Of a DNA stretch of 13,917 bases, positions 12,747 to 13,917 are shown piece by piece (position 1 is the stretch's first letter; the number at the start of each line of letters is the position of its first letter). The stretch is from Gemmatimonadota bacterium (GTDB lineage Bacteria > JAAXHH01). The stretch is taken from NCBI GenBank assembly GCA_026713285.1, contig JAPOOT010000165.1, positions 1-13,917 on the forward strand, in the 5' to 3' direction. The translations under genes were made by a program, and so were the position numbers. Under the pieces are notes generated by a model that was not told where the DNA came from, did no database searches, and saw nothing but the letters and a program-made list of their open reading frames with translations.

Positions 12747-13917
12747 CTAGTCCCGCTGGCCGTGCCGCTCCGTCCCTGTGGTTTCGGAAGGTTGTCCGGC
12801 GGAGGGCCCTGCCGCATCCGCCCCCAGCGCCGGAAGGGCCAGCGTAAAGGCCGTCCCCTCGCCCGGCGTGCTTTCGACCGAGATCCCGCCTCCGTGCTTC
12901 TCCGCGATCTGCTGGGCGATGGGCAGACCCAGTCCCGTCCCGGTCGACTTGGACGTGTAGTACACCTCGAATATACGGTCCAGCCGGTCGGGATCAATAC
13001 CCCTTCCCGTATCTTCGAATTTTATGATGACATGGGGGACTTCGCCGACGGCTTCCAGGGTCAGATCGCTACTGTTGCGGGGCGGCGCCCGTTCCGTGGA
13101 AATCGTCAGCGTACCGCCGTGCTCCATGGCATCGAATGCATTGAGCATGATGTTCAAGAACACCTGCTTGATCTGGTTGATGTCGACGGATACCATCAGT
13201 TCGCCATCCCGGAACCGGGTAATGATCCGGACGCCCCTTTCCTGTGCCGTGCCCTGGTGGATCGCGATCACCTCGTCGAGGATCACGTTGATTTCGTGGG
13301 GGTAAGGCGCCAGTTCCGGCGGCCGGGCGTAGTTCAGGAAATTCTCGACGAGACTGTCTATGCGCCAGATTTCCGATATTACTTTTTCATAGTGACCGCC
13401 GCGGTTCTGTTGATCGCCGTTCTGATTCTCCATGTCCCGCTTGAGAATCCTGAGGTTTATGATCATGGAATTAAGCGGGTTGCGGATTTCGTGAGACAGT
13501 ATGGTGGCAAACTTACTCAGGGTAGCCAGGCGCTCGGCATGTTTCAGGCGGCGTTCCTTCTCCATCAACTCGCGGGCCATCTGGTTGAACTCGCGCGCGA
13601 GCGTAGTCAGTTCTCCATGCCCCGGCGTTTCAATGGTATGGGTCAACCTGCCCTGCGCGAACAACTGCGCGCCGCGCACCAGTTCGTAGATCGGACGGAC
13701 GATCTTCCGGACGACGAGAATACCGATCAGGGATGCGACCGCCGCGCTGATGGCCATGAGCACGCTGATGCCCAGAATCATATCGCGTGACCGGGCGAAG
13801 GCGCTGGCGGCCGGTTGTTCGATGACGACCTTCCACCCGAGCGGTTCGACGGTCGCGAAAGCGGCGGCCATCTCACCCGCCGGCCCGGTGTAGACCAGCG
13901 CGCCGCTCTGCCGTTCA
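12747..13917 (-). CDS. Membrane sensor histidine kinase, Cache-HAMP-HisKA-HATPase (5' end beyond right edge)
   Basis: The frame stays open to the window edge, so the N-terminus is missing; about 389 residues are visible. Counting from the Met codon at 13871-13869, the part before and around it (ERQSGALVYTGPAGE, then ATVEPLGWKVVIEQP) looks like the end of a periplasmic Cache sensor domain. A membrane helix follows (about 31-54) and then HAMP (55-105). The HisKA phosphoacceptor is H127 in SHEIRNPLNS. The ATPase domain has the N-box QVFLNIMLNAFDAM (236-249), DTGRGI (287-292) and GTGLGL (311-316). The last 25 residues are Ser/Gly/Thr-rich and probably disordered. The layout is that of NtrB/AtoS-like kinases that partner NtrC-type regulators, and it lies directly upstream of one. 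The ligand is unknown; many Cache domains sense small organic acids or amino acids. Confidence 0.93.
   Translation of the reverse strand, partial: ERQSGALVYTGPAGEMAAAFATVEPLGWKVVIEQPAASAFARSRDMILGISVLMAISAAVASLIGILVVRKIVRPIYELVRGAQLFAQGRLTHTIETPGHGELTTLAREFNQMARELMEKERRLKHAERLATLSKFATILSHEIRNPLNSMIINLRILKRDMENQNGDQQNRGGHYEKVISEIWRIDSLVENFLNYARPPELAPYPHEINVILDEVIAIHQGTAQERGVRIITRFRDGELMVSVDINQIKQVFLNIMLNAFDAMEHGGTLTISTERAPPRNSSDLTLEAVGEVPHVIIKFEDTGRGIDPDRLDRIFEVYYTSKSTGTGLGLPIAQQIAEKHGGGISVESTPGEGTAFTLALPALGADAAGPSAGQPSETTGTERHGQRD

Noticed and set aside
12762..13790. A 342-codon plus-strand open frame opposite the histidine kinase
   Set aside because: Antisense to clear HAMP, HisKA and ATPase motifs; the translation shows no known family features.

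Overview
The window is a moderately GC-rich stretch of chromosome from a Gram-negative bacterium. An outer-membrane TonB-dependent receptor with a signal peptide and a terminal Phe, built on a carboxypeptidase-regulatory-like plus plug plus barrel plan, shows the outer membrane. That receptor type, together with the Nramp, DegT and RNase II-like relatives, suggests an FCB-group or neighbouring lineage such as Latescibacterota or Gemmatimonadota. This placement is inference from protein style, with no marker gene to prove it. There are no rRNA or tRNA genes, no IS element, no phage gene and no CRISPR array.

Left part (1-4268). A minus-strand pair, a Trm112/YcaR-like small protein followed by an Nramp-type metal transporter that runs off the left edge, is divergent from a plus-strand series: S-adenosylhomocysteine hydrolase (ahcY), a GNAT acetyltransferase and a DegT/DnrJ/EryC1/StrS aminotransferase. 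The 275-bp divergent spacer holds two sigma70-type promoters, both with 17-bp spacers, one facing each way. The plus-strand promoter fixes the ahcY start at 816. Two short degenerate tandem repeats (20-bp and 30-bp periods) flank the aminotransferase gene.

Middle (4266-7502). A minus-strand glyoxalase II-like metallo-beta-lactamase-fold hydrolase is divergent from a plus-strand pair, an RNase II/R-family exoribonuclease with an unusual N-terminus and a VOC-fold (glyoxalase I-like) protein. The hydrolase has a clear promoter. Its -35 element forms a 9-bp inverted repeat with a TTGACT that faces the RNase gene.

Right part (7513-13917). Everything is on the minus strand. Read in the direction of transcription it starts with a Cache/HAMP sensor histidine kinase cut by the right edge, then an NtrC-type sigma54-activating response regulator (with GAYTGA in place of GAFTGA), then a family 2 glycosyltransferase, probably one operon. 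After a 289-bp gap comes a TonB-dependent receptor whose upstream region holds a duplicated 22-bp element with a perfect inner palindrome.

Overall, the genes are mostly housekeeping and regulatory types with recognisable families. I do not see a convincing new multi-gene system. The points most worth a second look are the repeat-palindrome array upstream of the receptor, the symmetric divergent promoter at 4959-5047, the tandem repeats around the aminotransferase, and the unknown target of the two-component/glycosyltransferase operon.
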